A stretch of 35,478 bases of DNA. Source: Acidithrix ferrooxidans (lineage in GTDB: Bacteria; Actinomycetota; Acidimicrobiia; Acidimicrobiales; Acidimicrobiaceae). The translations under genes and the position numbers were made by a program. The notes beneath the pieces were generated by a model. It did not search any database. It was given only the letters and a program-made list of their open reading frames with translations, and was not told the origin of the DNA. The DNA lies in assembly GCF_000949295.1 (NCBI RefSeq), contig NZ_JXYS01000036.1, positions 1-35,478 on the forward strand, read 5' to 3'. Position 1 is the first letter of the stretch. Each line of letters starts with the position of its first letter. This document shows, one piece after another, positions 25,152 through 33,727 of the stretch.

Positions 25152-25398
25152 CCTTACGAGTTCCTTCCCGTGGTCGAACGACGATCTCCAAATCGAGTGC
25201 ACGGCAGGCCAAGACAAGATAGCGCACGGCTTCAGTGGTGGAACCGCGCTCAAGTTCTGAAAGATAACTCCGATGTAACCCTGAAGTCTTTGCTAGTTCA
25301 GCCTGAGTCACTCCACGACGAAGGCGAAATTCACGCAGTGCCATCCCGAAGGACTGGGCGCCCCGAATCACGTACTCCCTGTCTACATTTTCAGACAT
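25141..25398 (-). CDS. hipB: HipB-type XRE-family antitoxin (second module)
   Basis: 85 residues from ATG 25398. The XRE helix-turn-helix covers residues ~15-70: MALREFRLRRGVTQAELAKT, then GLHRSYLSELERGSTTEAVR. The tail LDLEIVVRPREGT is short, unlike the Ser/Thr tail of the first HipB. No strong ribosome-binding site is seen. The stop overlaps the start of hipA, so the pair is coupled and probably autoregulated from the region just upstream. Confidence 0.85.
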   Translation of the reverse strand: MSENVDREYVIRGAQSFGMALREFRLRRGVTQAELAKTSGLHRSYLSELERGSTTEAVRYLVLACRALDLEIVVRPREGTRKDGA

Positions 25399-25425
25399 AG
25401 GAATAGTTTAGCTCACTTGTCTACA
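25380..25425. promoter_or_regulatory. hipB: Possible HipB operator words
   Basis: TGTCTACA occurs at 25380-25387 (over the first codons) and at 25418-25425, 38 bases apart, spanning the expected promoter of the second hipBA. Two copies of an 8-mer at this place are suggestive only. Confidence 0.3.
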
Positions 25426-26517
25426 TCTGCGGGCATCGATTGGTGCAGGGTTGATGGTGGACACATGGGGTTCACCACTCCAGGCCGAGGCCGCATCAAG
25501 TCTCCAGACCGAGAAAGACAACCACGTGAACCGAAGTTATGCCTCCAACGTCACTCGCCCTCGCTTCACACACCATGGTAACGGATGCTTCGTAATTATG
25601 TGGCCCACCTAAACACCATGCTCGCGCGCTGGCAAACCTGAAAGCACCTACCCATTACGTACGTCGCCGATCAGCGTATAGCTACAAATACCTGCCGTGG
25701 TGTGACCAATCTGGAGCGAGCATAGAGTCTTCCGAATGCAGAACCAATTACCCTTTCGTAGACTATGTCCCACGTTATACACAAATTCACCATGGCATCT
25801 TCAGAATTTCTTGGCTTAGATTAATTCTTTGAATTTGGTGACTCAGTGATACATGTTTCCCAAAGCTCTAGCCAACACTCGATTTACCCGTTTTATGACC
25901 GCGGCGGAAGTTCGTGTAAATACATGACGGTATGTTCAGTGATGAGCGAACCTGTCTTCGGGAACATCACTATAAATCTAGGAGACGAGGGGAGGGCGCC
26001 CGGTGCCAATACTTAGGTCGATCGGCGACAACTGGATTCAGTAAATCGTGCCTTAGGTATGCACGGCCGAAATAATGGCAGTGTGAACTATGCATGTGAA
26101 TATCAATGGGGGGTTTGGCCTGACCGAGCAGCATCTAATCCTTGCATTTTCGGGGCTAAAATCGTGGGTCAAAATACCGGTTTGACGTGGATAAAGTTAG
26201 AAACCTGATGGAGGGACGCCAGCGACTGCATCAGTCCTAGTCGGCATCGCCCCTACAAGCATCGGACAAGCTGTTGCGTACCCCATGAGCAAATCCGCCC
26301 CGTATGTCGCCCCTCAAAAGCATCACTATTGGAGCATTACGTATCTTGAGGACGTCGCCAACGAAGGATTCATTCTCCCAGATCCGACATCGGCGCTTCG
26401 GCCAATCCCCGATGCCCGGCCCGACCAGGCCGACGTGCGATGCTGTTGCCACCCTGCGCAACGTCTTGGAGGAGACCTTGGTAATCGCTCACGCGAGTGT
26501 TCGTTTGACTCATAGAG
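25426..26517. other. Stretch of ~1.1 kb with no convincing gene
   Basis: Composition is mixed and partly GC-rich as in decayed coding DNA, and frames of 70-76 codons occur on both strands at 26237-26547, but I recognise no domain. This is where a lost integrase would be expected (between the last cassette and the tRNA), yet no tyrosine- or serine-recombinase motif could be read. Confidence 0.5.
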
Positions 26518-26575
26518 GGTGAAGGCGGCGCTATGTGTTTTGTTCACAAAATTTCATCTTGGCGCCGCCTTCACC
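26518..26575. repeat. 14-bp perfect inverted repeat next to the CAU tRNA
   Basis: GGTGAAGGCGGCGC at 26518-26531 and its exact complement at 26562-26575 flank 30 bases that include the smaller hairpin TTTTGTTCACAAAA. In R3 copy 1 the same structure is partly kept. It could be the transcription end of the tRNA, or a recombinase-related structure. Confidence 0.7.
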
Positions 26576-26694
26576 ATCATTTCGCTCAAAATCAAAGAAG
26601 CTGTGACTTTTACGCAATCTTTGGACCACTTGAACCTACTGCCAGTCACTTAGCGAAAGCGTCAAACATGCTAAAGTACGATGAGCCGGAAATG
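26524..26694. repeat. Repeat R3, copy 2 (3' flank of intact tRNA)
   Basis: The partner of 19343-19524, reading GGCGGCGCTAT, TTTTGTTCACAAAA, ATCAAAGAAGCTGTGA, CAATCTTTGGACCACTTGAA. It ends at GCCGGAAATG; about 60 further bases separate it from the tRNA, which copy 1 lacks. Confidence 0.85.
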
Positions 26695-26753
26695 TCGAAA
26701 GGTCACCCCGCTAGAAACGGAAGAGCCACTGAAAAGCTAAATAGCTTATGAAC

Positions 26754-26830
<77 letters not shown>

Positions 26831-27389
26831 GAATAGATACTAATAGGACATCAACCAGACACTGCCAAATTAACAGACCAAGTAATCCAAGCAGGAAATC
26901 AAGGGCTAGCTCACGGAAAATCAATCATTCAAAGACAACCTTGCTGATGAAAATTAACTTTTAGCCAAACTTGCTGGAAGTTACAGTTTCAGCGGTTTCA
27001 ACCAAGCGGACGGTTCTAGGCCCGATGGCAGCTCTATCTGAAAAAGATTACATTTTGCAATAGAGCGCAAGTCGACCGCACAACGGCAACCACCAAGTCA
27101 GCCAAGCTTTCCATCTCTTTGGTCAAGTGATAAAAAACGAGCTAACCAATCGTTCACGCATTTTTTATCTAGCACTTAACCAACGCTGATATCACCTTAT
27201 GATTTGAACGATAATCTCTAAAACGCCGAGCGGGTGCTATCTGACGTGTCGTAGAGGAACCAGAGTCAGAATAGGACTTCGGAAAATTTCAACAAGAGAC
27301 CAAGGACAATCCGATGGTGGCTTTATCAATCAAAAAAACGCGATAGAACCCTAGTTGCAAGGATCAAATTCAAAGGTGAAAGATCAAAG
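26831..27389. other. Intergenic stretch with no convincing gene
   Basis: About 560 bases between the divergent tRNA start and the response-regulator start. AAAGGTGA occurs twice (27372 and 27386 region) just before the GTG start of the regulator, where the first may serve as ribosome-binding site. No clear -35/-10 pair was fixed for either side. Confidence 0.5.
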
Positions 27390-28095
27390 GTGACAAATCG
27401 CATCGCATCTCAACAAATCCAAAGGATAGTGATAGTCAAAGATGATCGTGCCGTTCGCGACTCAATTGCTACCGTTCTCCGACTAAAGGAGTACGTAATA
27501 GAACCGTGCAAAGATGGAGAAGATGCCCTTTTGGCGATCGAAAACGAACCACCAGATGCCATCATCCTTGACATAATGATGCCAAAATTAGACGGACTAT
27601 CTGCGACCCGAGAAATTCGAAGACGGGGCTACAAAACCCCCTCTTAATTTTAACTACCATCTCCCAGGTCAGTGAACAAGTCGCTGGCCTTGACGCTGGA
27701 GCAGATGACTACCTAACAAAACCCTTCGCGCTTGATGAACTAATCGCAAGGTTCGGAGCACTTCTAAGACGCTCGCAGCTCGTGAATACATCACCGATGA
27801 TTTCCATTGGAGATTTGACGATAGACCAAACTTCAAGTCGTGTATGGCGCGCAGACAGAGAGATCAACCTCTCCAAGACAGAATTTGAGATCCTATGTCT
27901 AATGGCCAAACACACCGGAGATGTGTTGGATCATTCAATTATCTACCCTGAGATATGGGGCTCAGGCTTTGAACCACAATCAAAAAATCTAGCGGTCTAC
28001 ATTGGCTACCTTCGTCGAAAAATCGAACAACCTAACGAAAGTCAGCTCCTACAGACCGTGCGGGGGAGGTCGGATATGTCCTGGAATCAATATGA
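27390..28095 (+). pseudogene. OmpR-family response regulator, two frameshifts
   Basis: The receiver domain begins RIVIVKDDRAVRDSIATVLR with the phosphoacceptor in ILDIMMPKLDG (D61). The frame ends at GYKTPS; adding one base to the run of five C near 27640 restores ILTTISQVSEQVAGLDAGAD, YLTKPFALDELI (conserved Lys), and the winged-helix effector domain GDLTIDQTSSRVWR...LSKTEFEILCLM...VYIGYLRRKIEQ. A second shift at CGGGGGAGG (~28058) hides the end VGYVLESI. The corrected stop TGA overlaps the ATG of the kinase (ATATGA), as in a coupled two-component operon resembling MprA. The usual first Asp of the acidic pocket appears as Lys (VKDD). Either a recent pseudogene or homopolymer sequence errors. 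Confidence 0.75.
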
Positions 28096-29529
28096 AGCTT
28101 AGAATAAAACTTCTCCTCCTTTTTGCCAGCTTTAAAATTTTAGCTTCCACGATTGTCGCTCTCTATTCATACAGCGCCACATCGCGCCACCTCAGTGCGT
28201 CCATAGACCAATCACTGATGCATACCTTTACGACCCTCTCACGTCGTGCATCTCGCACTTTTATCAATTCTTCCCAGGGCTCACCACTATCCCCCTCGAC
28301 GCGTCCAAGCGGACCACAGCCAAACAATCCATTTAGCCCAGGGGAGGGCTCTTCAACCTAGCGAGCGTCCAATTCATCAACCCTGCTGGCATCACTCGTC
28401 AAATATCCGGATCGATTAGCCTTCCTGTATCCGCGAGAGACATTCATATCTCCAACACCACTAATCAGCGGTGGATTCGCACTGTTTCACTATCGGGTGG
28501 TGTATCTGCAGCCTTTTGACACAAAGTACTCCAGGAGGCGCGATCGAGATAGGGCTAAACTCAAGCGCCACCTTAGGTTCCCTCTCGAATGTGAAGCTGC
28601 GACTCTTTGAGTTTGGCTTGTTGATCTCATCTCTCTTTGCAATTGCTCGCTATTTTGTTGCATCGGCAATCACCAAGCCAATCGACGAACTTACCCGCAC
28701 ATCAGAAGAAGTCGCTATCACAGGTGACTCGAGCATCCAAGTTGATATAAATAGGAGAGATGAAACCGGTCGACTCGCGCGTTCAATCAACCAACTGTTA
28801 GACTCCCTGTATCGTTCTCGACTTGCCCAAGCACGCCTCGCGCAGAACGCATCTCACGAACTTCGAACACCCTTGACATCACTTAGAACCAACATTAAAT
28901 TGCTTAGCCGATATAGAAATATCCTAGATGTCGATCGAGAGCGCATACTAAGAGATCTACTAGGTGAGACAAACGAACTATTCATGCTAGTCAAGGAGCT
29001 ACTGGCCTTAGCTGGCCTTAGCTATGAAGACGAAGAGAAATCAGCTGTCGATATCATGAACTCGTGCGAGGCTGTGGCCAGCCGAATAAGTTCACGTTTC
29101 AATGTCAATATTAAAGTACGAGGGAACTCGCCACAAGTCTGGGTCATTCAGCCTCGAACTATCGAACGGGCCATTTCGAACCTTTTAGAGAATGCGATAA
29201 AATTCAGAGACAGTGAAGAAACCATAACTATCGACCTCTCAAATTTCACGGTAGCCCTAAGAAACTTCGGAAGCTCGATTCCAATTGAGGATCCACCAAA
29301 TATCTTTGAGAGATTTTATAGAGCTAAAACTTCATGGCCCATAACCGGCTCTGGCCTTGGACTTGCAATCGTCAAAGAGGCCGCCCGGACCAATAATGAA
29401 AGAGTATTTGCCAAGAACATACTCGACACAAACGACAAAATTGGTGTCGAGATTGGAATCAAATTTGATTCCGCCAAGATAACTATTCGACTTGGTTCAA
29501 ATCCTCTGTCTCAAAGTCTTGACCTCTAG
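28092..29529 (+). pseudogene. Sensor histidine kinase, frameshifted in the sensor part
   Basis: ATG 28092 begins MKLRIKLLLLFASFKILAST, a first membrane helix. The frame breaks near 28345 (GEGSST then stop; LFNLASVQFINPAGITRQIS in the next frame) and again near 28520. From about 28540 a long intact part follows: a second membrane helix (FEFGLLISSLFAIARYFV), a HAMP domain (ITKPIDELTRTSEEV), the H-box NASHELRTPLTSLR, N-box ERAISNLLENAIKF, F-box NIFERFYRA and G-box GSGLGLAIVKEA. The D-box position reads NFGSSIP rather than DxGxGI, so the ADP-binding Asp is missing. Topology and operon order match MprB-like kinases. As sequenced, no full-length kinase can be made. Confidence 0.75.
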
Positions 29530-29652
29530 TTTGCTTCGACAGGGCAAGATATCAGAGAAAAGAGACGCATAATACAACAATTCATTCATTAGCGGCCATA
29601 GCAGGGTCGTTAATCTAAAAATCAATAGATTACTCCCGATAGACTCACCCAT

Positions 29653-30402
29653 GTGGATTTAAACGCAGACGTCGGTGAGACCATAAATGATATACCCTGT
29701 AGTAACGATGCGATCTTAATTCCTCTTATGACCAGCGTCAACATCGCATGCGGAGGCCACGGTGGAAATTTAGAATCACTCTCGAGCGCGTTGGCGCTTG
29801 CAAAGCATAACAACGTAACAGTTGGAGCACACCCTTCATACCCTGATCGATTGAACTTCGGACGGAGAACGATTGATTTGAAACAAAATGAACTAAGAGA
29901 AACGATCACCGATCAGCTCCATTATTTGAAGAAGCTTTGCGACCAGTTGGAGGTCAAGATCTCATACGTCAAAGCACACGGGGCGCTTTATAACGACATG
30001 TTTAACGAGAGCGAGATAGCTGACTGGTTTTTAGAGGCAATTGAAAACTTCGATCCCAACCTTGCAATCTTAGGTCAGCCAAGGGGTGCACTAGCTAAAA
30101 GAGCAAACGATCGCGGCGTTAGGTACTTCCAAGAAGGCTTCAGTGATCGAAGATACCAGATAGATGGTTCATTGAAGCCAAGAAGTCACGAAAACGCGGT
30201 CTTAGAGAAACCGCTCGAGATAGCAACTCAGGGGTATCTGATGGCATCAAAGAGACAAGTTACAAGTGATAGTGGCGATCAGATCTCCTTGGAGGTCGAC
30301 TCGATCTGTATCCATGGAGATAACCCGGCTTCAATAGATGCGGCTCGAAACTTACGCGATCGCTTGCGCGAAGCCAAAATACCTATCGAGTCCTTTTGTT
30401 AG
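29653..30402 (+). CDS. pxpA: 5-oxoprolinase subunit A (LamB/YcsF family)
   Basis: 249 residues from GTG 29653; the overlapping ATG is out of frame. The family signature DLNADVGE is at the N-terminus, followed by SVNIACGGHGG, VGAHPSYPD and YVKAHGALYN, and near the end SICIHGDNP. With PxpB and PxpC it forms the ATP-dependent bacterial 5-oxoprolinase that opens 5-oxoproline (pyroglutamate) to glutamate, a metabolite-repair reaction in the cytoplasm. The stop codon TAG overlaps the start of the next gene by 7 bases, so the two are co-translated. Ribosome-binding site weak. Length is normal (~250). Confidence 0.9.
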   Translation: MDLNADVGETINDIPCSNDAILIPLMTSVNIACGGHGGNLESLSSALALAKHNNVTVGAHPSYPDRLNFGRRTIDLKQNELRETITDQLHYLKKLCDQLEVKISYVKAHGALYNDMFNESEIADWFLEAIENFDPNLAILGQPRGALAKRANDRGVRYFQEGFSDRRYQIDGSLKPRSHENAVLEKPLEIATQGYLMASKRQVTSDSGDQISLEVDSICIHGDNPASIDAARNLRDRLREAKIPIESFC

Positions 30403-32057
30403 GAGTTGAGCCCTATGGAAACGCCGCATTCCTCGTAACGAGCGACAGAGCCTTTAACTTTGAAGAGCGGCTTCTACATGATCGTCCCCCTTGGTTGATC
30501 GATGTAATCGCAACGAGCTACGAGGTACTTGTAAAATTCGATACCATATCAACTTGCCCTAATAAGGTAGTCGAATATCTGCATGGACTCTCTGAGGTGA
30601 CCGATAAGGTTTGGCAGATCTCTAAAGTTGGGCAAAGTCACGAGATCGAATTCGAGCTCACTGGCTTTGATCTAAAAGAGGTCCTTGAACGCTCTAAATC
30701 AAGCATTGTCGAGCTTAGAGATGAACTATCAAGTAGCACTTTCAAGGTGGCTCACCTTGGATTCGCCCCAGGCTTTGTCTATCTAGATGGCCTAGGTTCT
30801 AAATTTCATATTCAACGTCGCGAGAGTCCGAGAACAAAGCTGCCAAAAGGATCTCTGGCGATTGGCGGCAAATATCTGGGGATATATCCACTTGCCACCC
30901 CAGGCGGATGGAACGTAATCGGATCTGCGACCAGTTCATTCTTCGATATCCGAAATAACCCTCCAATGGCACTACATCGAGGTGACACAGTCACCTTCAA
31001 GGAGGTCGAGTCAAAACCCATAACCGTAAACAGCTCTCCAATTGATACTGACGATATCCAGCTAGTTCCGTCGGGCAAAAATCTCCTTCGATTTGGAGTA
31101 GTAACACAGAGCATTGGTAACCCATCCTTCCAGGATCTAGGGAGATTCGGCCTCAACCATCTGGGTATATCCAACTCAGGGGCTATGGATCGATCAGCCT
31201 TTAGCTTGTCAAACTTGATTTTGGGCAATGACCCGGTCAAAGCAACGTCGATCGAGATTCCTATAGGATCAACACTTCAAGTAAAGGTCACCAAAAGCGC
31301 CTATGTGGCAGTCGTGGGACAGGGAGCTACCCTTAGAATCGACAACCATGAAGTTCCTATCAATACGACATTGGCTCTTAATGAAAACAACGTATTCCAT
31401 ATTTCAAATCGCGGAGACAGTGCCTACGTCTACCTCTCCATTGCCGGTGGCTTTGCCTGTGATAGGACGCTTGGATCTACCTCATTTGATTCGCTTAGTG
31501 AAATAGGTCCGACCCTTAGCTCAAATGACCTTTTGTATATAAAGATTAATAAAAAAAATACCATCTTTGACCATATTGAGATGAACCAAACGGCAACATC
31601 AAAAGAGTTATCAGTTCCGGTGATGCTAGGTCCAGATATTAAATATTTCTCGGACGAAACTACGGAGCGTTTTCTCAACAATCGATTTACCATCTCATCG
31701 AAGATATCACGAGTAGGAATCCGCCTCATGCCAGATCTAGCACTTAGGCCAATTAGCAATTTGGATCGATCGAAACCTATGGCTTGCGGAGCCATTCAAG
31801 TGACGCCCTCTGGAGAGATGATCATCATGATGAGAGACTCCCCCACTACGGGCGGATATCCAGTCATTGGGGTCACCTGCGAACCCTGGATCTCAAAGAT
31901 CGCTTCACTCTTGCCCGGCGCTTCAATTACATTTATGATAATGGGGCTAGAACACTACAGATCATCCCTTCTGCAAAGGCAATCGCCGCCCTTATCAAAA
32001 TGCCTTTGGGGACACCGCCCTTACGATGAACTCATTTCAATGGACTATAAGCAATAA
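30396..32057 (+). CDS. 5-oxoprolinase subunits B and C fused (KipI-KipA)
   Basis: 553 residues. Residues ~1-215 are the KipI/PxpB part: HLGFAPGFVYLDGL, then LPKGSLAIGG and ATPGGWNVIG. Residues ~230-525 are the KipA/PxpC part (AHS2 domain): QDLGRFGLNHLGISNSGAMD, then YVYLSIAGGF, ACGAIQVTPSGEMIIMM and PTTGGYPVIG. Fusion of B and C is found in several phyla and here fixes the partner set: all 5-oxoprolinase subunits are encoded by two overlapping genes. The start is taken as TTG 30396 because no in-frame ATG or GTG exists near the homologous N-terminus; an alternative is not obvious. The C-terminal ~30 residues diverge from the family. It ends with TAA just before two hairpins. Confidence 0.9.
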   Translation: MLGVEPYGNAAFLVTSDRAFNFEERLLHDRPPWLIDVIATSYEVLVKFDTISTCPNKVVEYLHGLSEVTDKVWQISKVGQSHEIEFELTGFDLKEVLERSKSSIVELRDELSSSTFKVAHLGFAPGFVYLDGLGSKFHIQRRESPRTKLPKGSLAIGGKYLGIYPLATPGGWNVIGSATSSFFDIRNNPPMALHRGDTVTFKEVESKPITVNSSPIDTDDIQLVPSGKNLLRFGVVTQSIGNPSFQDLGRFGLNHLGISNSGAMDRSAFSLSNLILGNDPVKATSIEIPIGSTLQVKVTKSAYVAVVGQGATLRIDNHEVPINTTLALNENNVFHISNRGDSAYVYLSIAGGFACDRTLGSTSFDSLSEIGPTLSSNDLLYIKINKKNTIFDHIEMNQTATSKELSVPVMLGPDIKYFSDETTERFLNNRFTISSKISRVGIRLMPDLALRPISNLDRSKPMACGAIQVTPSGEMIIMMRDSPTTGGYPVIGVTCEPWISKIASLLPGASITFMIMGLEHYRSSLLQRQSPPLSKCLWGHRPYDELISMDYKQ

Positions 32058-32059
32058 AA

Positions 32060-32077
32060 GGCGCCTAAAAAGGCGCC
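32060..32077. terminator. Short GC hairpin between convergent genes
   Basis: GGCGCC TAAAAA GGCGCC directly after the pxpB-pxpC stop. On the minus strand the stem is followed by TTTTATT, so it could end leftward transcription; on the plus strand no T-run follows. Confidence 0.55.
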
Positions 32078-32178
32078 ATAGGAAAAATGAAACCACAAAA
32101 TAATCATTACAACAAACCAACAAAACGCCTGATGGCCAAAGATCGATAGGTAGCTCAACATTTACAATATGAGCGACT

Positions 32179-32222
32179 GATACCTCTATCTAACCTCGAT
32201 AAAGAGGTGCGATAGAGGTATC
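32179..32222. terminator. 44-base nested stem-loop, probable bidirectional terminator
   Basis: Outer arms GATACCTCTATC (32179-32190) and GATAGAGGTATC (32211-32222) are perfectly complementary, with a second inner stem ACCTC/GAGGT. It sits 26 bases past the stop of the leftward oxidoreductase gene and 120 bases past the rightward operon. No U-tract, but position and strength fit a shared terminator. Confidence 0.6.
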
Positions 32223-32247
32223 TCAAGAAATTGATTGATTGATCGCG

Positions 32248-33273
32248 CTAAAGGATAAGCTCGACTAGAGTCCGGAGCGAGTCAATATCGCCGCCTGTGA
32301 CCACGGTAGTTATTACCGTCTCCTTCCATCGTTCGAGATCATGTCGAATCTTATCCTTAGGACCAATCAATGCCACATCTTCGATCATCGTCATAGGAAT
32401 CGATGCCATAGCCTCACCTTTAGCTCCAGCTAAAAATAGGTCCTGAATACGAGCACACTCAGCTTCGTATCCCATCCTCACGAAGACATCAGCGTGGAAG
32501 TTCTTCGCCTTGGCGCCCATTCCACCTATGTAAAGTGCAATCATGGGCCTAATGGCATCGGCGGCTTTTTCGATATCGTCGTTGATCACAATGGGCATAG
32601 GACAAATAACTTCAAACTTGCTAGAGTCATATGCCTCGCCACGAGCTTTAAATCCATCCTGAAGAGCCAATGAGTAAAAATCATTGCTCTTTGGGGAAAA
32701 CCAAAAAGGAAACCAACCATCAGCAATTTGTGCCGCCAGTGAAACATTCTTGGGGCCCTCCGCTGCTAAAAAGATAGGAAGATCGCCACGCAGCGGATGA
32801 ACCGTGGACTTCAAAGCCTTTCCAAGACCTTCTCCGCCTCCATATGGAAGTTGATAGAACACACCATCATAGGAGACCGGTCCTTCGCGCCTCAAAACCG
32901 ATCGTACGATCTCTACATATTCTTTAGTGCGTGCCAACGGTTTGGGATATGGAGCTCCATACCAACCTTCAACGACTTGCGGGCCACTAGCGCCAACTCC
33001 CATAATGAACCGACCATCAGAGAGGTAGTCCAGAGTTATTGCCGCCATAGCCGCAGCCGTTGGAGTCCGAGCACTCAGTTGCATAATCGCCGTACCCAGC
33101 TTGATCTTTGAGGTATGTGAACCCCACCAGGCGAGAGGGGTCAGCGCATCAGAGCCATAAGCCTCAGCAGTCCAGACAGAATCGTACCCCAGTGCCTCTG
33201 CTTCTTTCACTAATTCAAGAGCGCCACTTGGCGCCTTTGATCCCCAATATCCCATTTGTAAACCAAGCTTCAT
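32248..33273 (-). CDS. LLM-class F420-type oxidoreductase
   Basis: 341 residues from ATG 33273 with AGAAGG 8 bases upstream. The luciferase-like monooxygenase fold is indicated by MKLGLQMGYWG, YDSVWTAEAYGSDALTPLAW, KLGTAIMQLSARTPTAAAMA, LSDGRFIMGVGASGPQVVEG, and a C-terminal region with AEGPKNVSLAAQIADGW. GASGPQVVEGWYG is typical of the actinobacterial F420-dependent subgroup, which moves hydride between F420 and an unknown organic substrate; FMN use cannot be excluded from sequence. It is convergent with the pxp operon and shares no evident pathway with it. TAG stop. Cofactor and substrate are inferred from the family. Confidence 0.85.
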   Translation of the reverse strand: MKLGLQMGYWGSKAPSGALELVKEAEALGYDSVWTAEAYGSDALTPLAWWGSHTSKIKLGTAIMQLSARTPTAAAMAAITLDYLSDGRFIMGVGASGPQVVEGWYGAPYPKPLARTKEYVEIVRSVLRREGPVSYDGVFYQLPYGGGEGLGKALKSTVHPLRGDLPIFLAAEGPKNVSLAAQIADGWFPFWFSPKSNDFYSLALQDGFKARGEAYDSSKFEVICPMPIVINDDIEKAADAIRPMIALYIGGMGAKAKNFHADVFVRMGYEAECARIQDLFLAGAKGEAMASIPMTMIEDVALIGPKDKIRHDLERWKETVITTVVTGGDIDSLRTLVELIL

Positions 33274-33607
33274 AGAGCACCTTCTAAAAAAATAATTCAG
33301 CTCATCATCCTGAGAATGAAAGCTCTCCTAAGTCTCACCATAGCCCAATTACAAAGGAATTATTTGCCATTTAACAATTTGGCGCTGTGTAAAAATAGAC
33401 AACGACAAGCCAGTACGAATGCAGAGATCTTCCAAATGCCCAGATTCGCACTACCAGCTCAGAAATAACCAATTTAGAGCCGATGGCCCATGAAAATATT
33501 CACAAGAAAGGTCTCTTAGAAGCGGCTGGTAGCCATTTTAGAACTTCAACCTCTTTTAGAATTTGAGTTTCTTGAAGTTAGCAAAGGTGAGCCAATGTCA
33601 CACTTAG
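33274..33607. other. Intergenic stretch, no gene seen
   Basis: About 330 bases between the oxidoreductase start and the left end of the IS. A weak 8-bp inverted repeat (AACTTCAA / TTGAAGTT around 33542-33579) is the only structure. Confidence 0.5.
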
Positions 33608-33654
33608 CCTGGATCCACCGAAAATTTAGCCGCTCAACTTTGATTTTGGCATAG

Positions 33655-33725
33655 AAAAGGTGCTCTGAACTGGTAGAATGATGTTTGAAGACACTTCAAA
33701 TCCATCAGTTCAAGGAGCACCTTTT
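33655..33725 (+). promoter_or_regulatory. Leader inverted repeat covering the transposase ribosome-binding site
   Basis: The left arm 33655-33672 (AAAAGGTGCTCTGAACTG) pairs with 33706-33725, which contains AAGGAGCACC, the ribosome-binding site of the transposase, with only a 2-base bulge. A smaller hairpin TTTGAAG/CTTCAAA lies inside. A -10-like TAGAAT at 33674-33679 would start mRNA after the left arm. Thus read-through RNA would hide the ribosome site whereas the IS's own transcript would not: inferred. Confidence 0.55.
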
Positions 33726-33727
33726 AG

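Noticed and set aside
25426-26517. Integrase gene expected next to the tRNA
   Set aside because: No tyrosine-recombinase R...HxxR...Y or serine-recombinase motif could be read in any frame; a phrase resembling an N-terminal SAM-like fold near 25650 was too weak.
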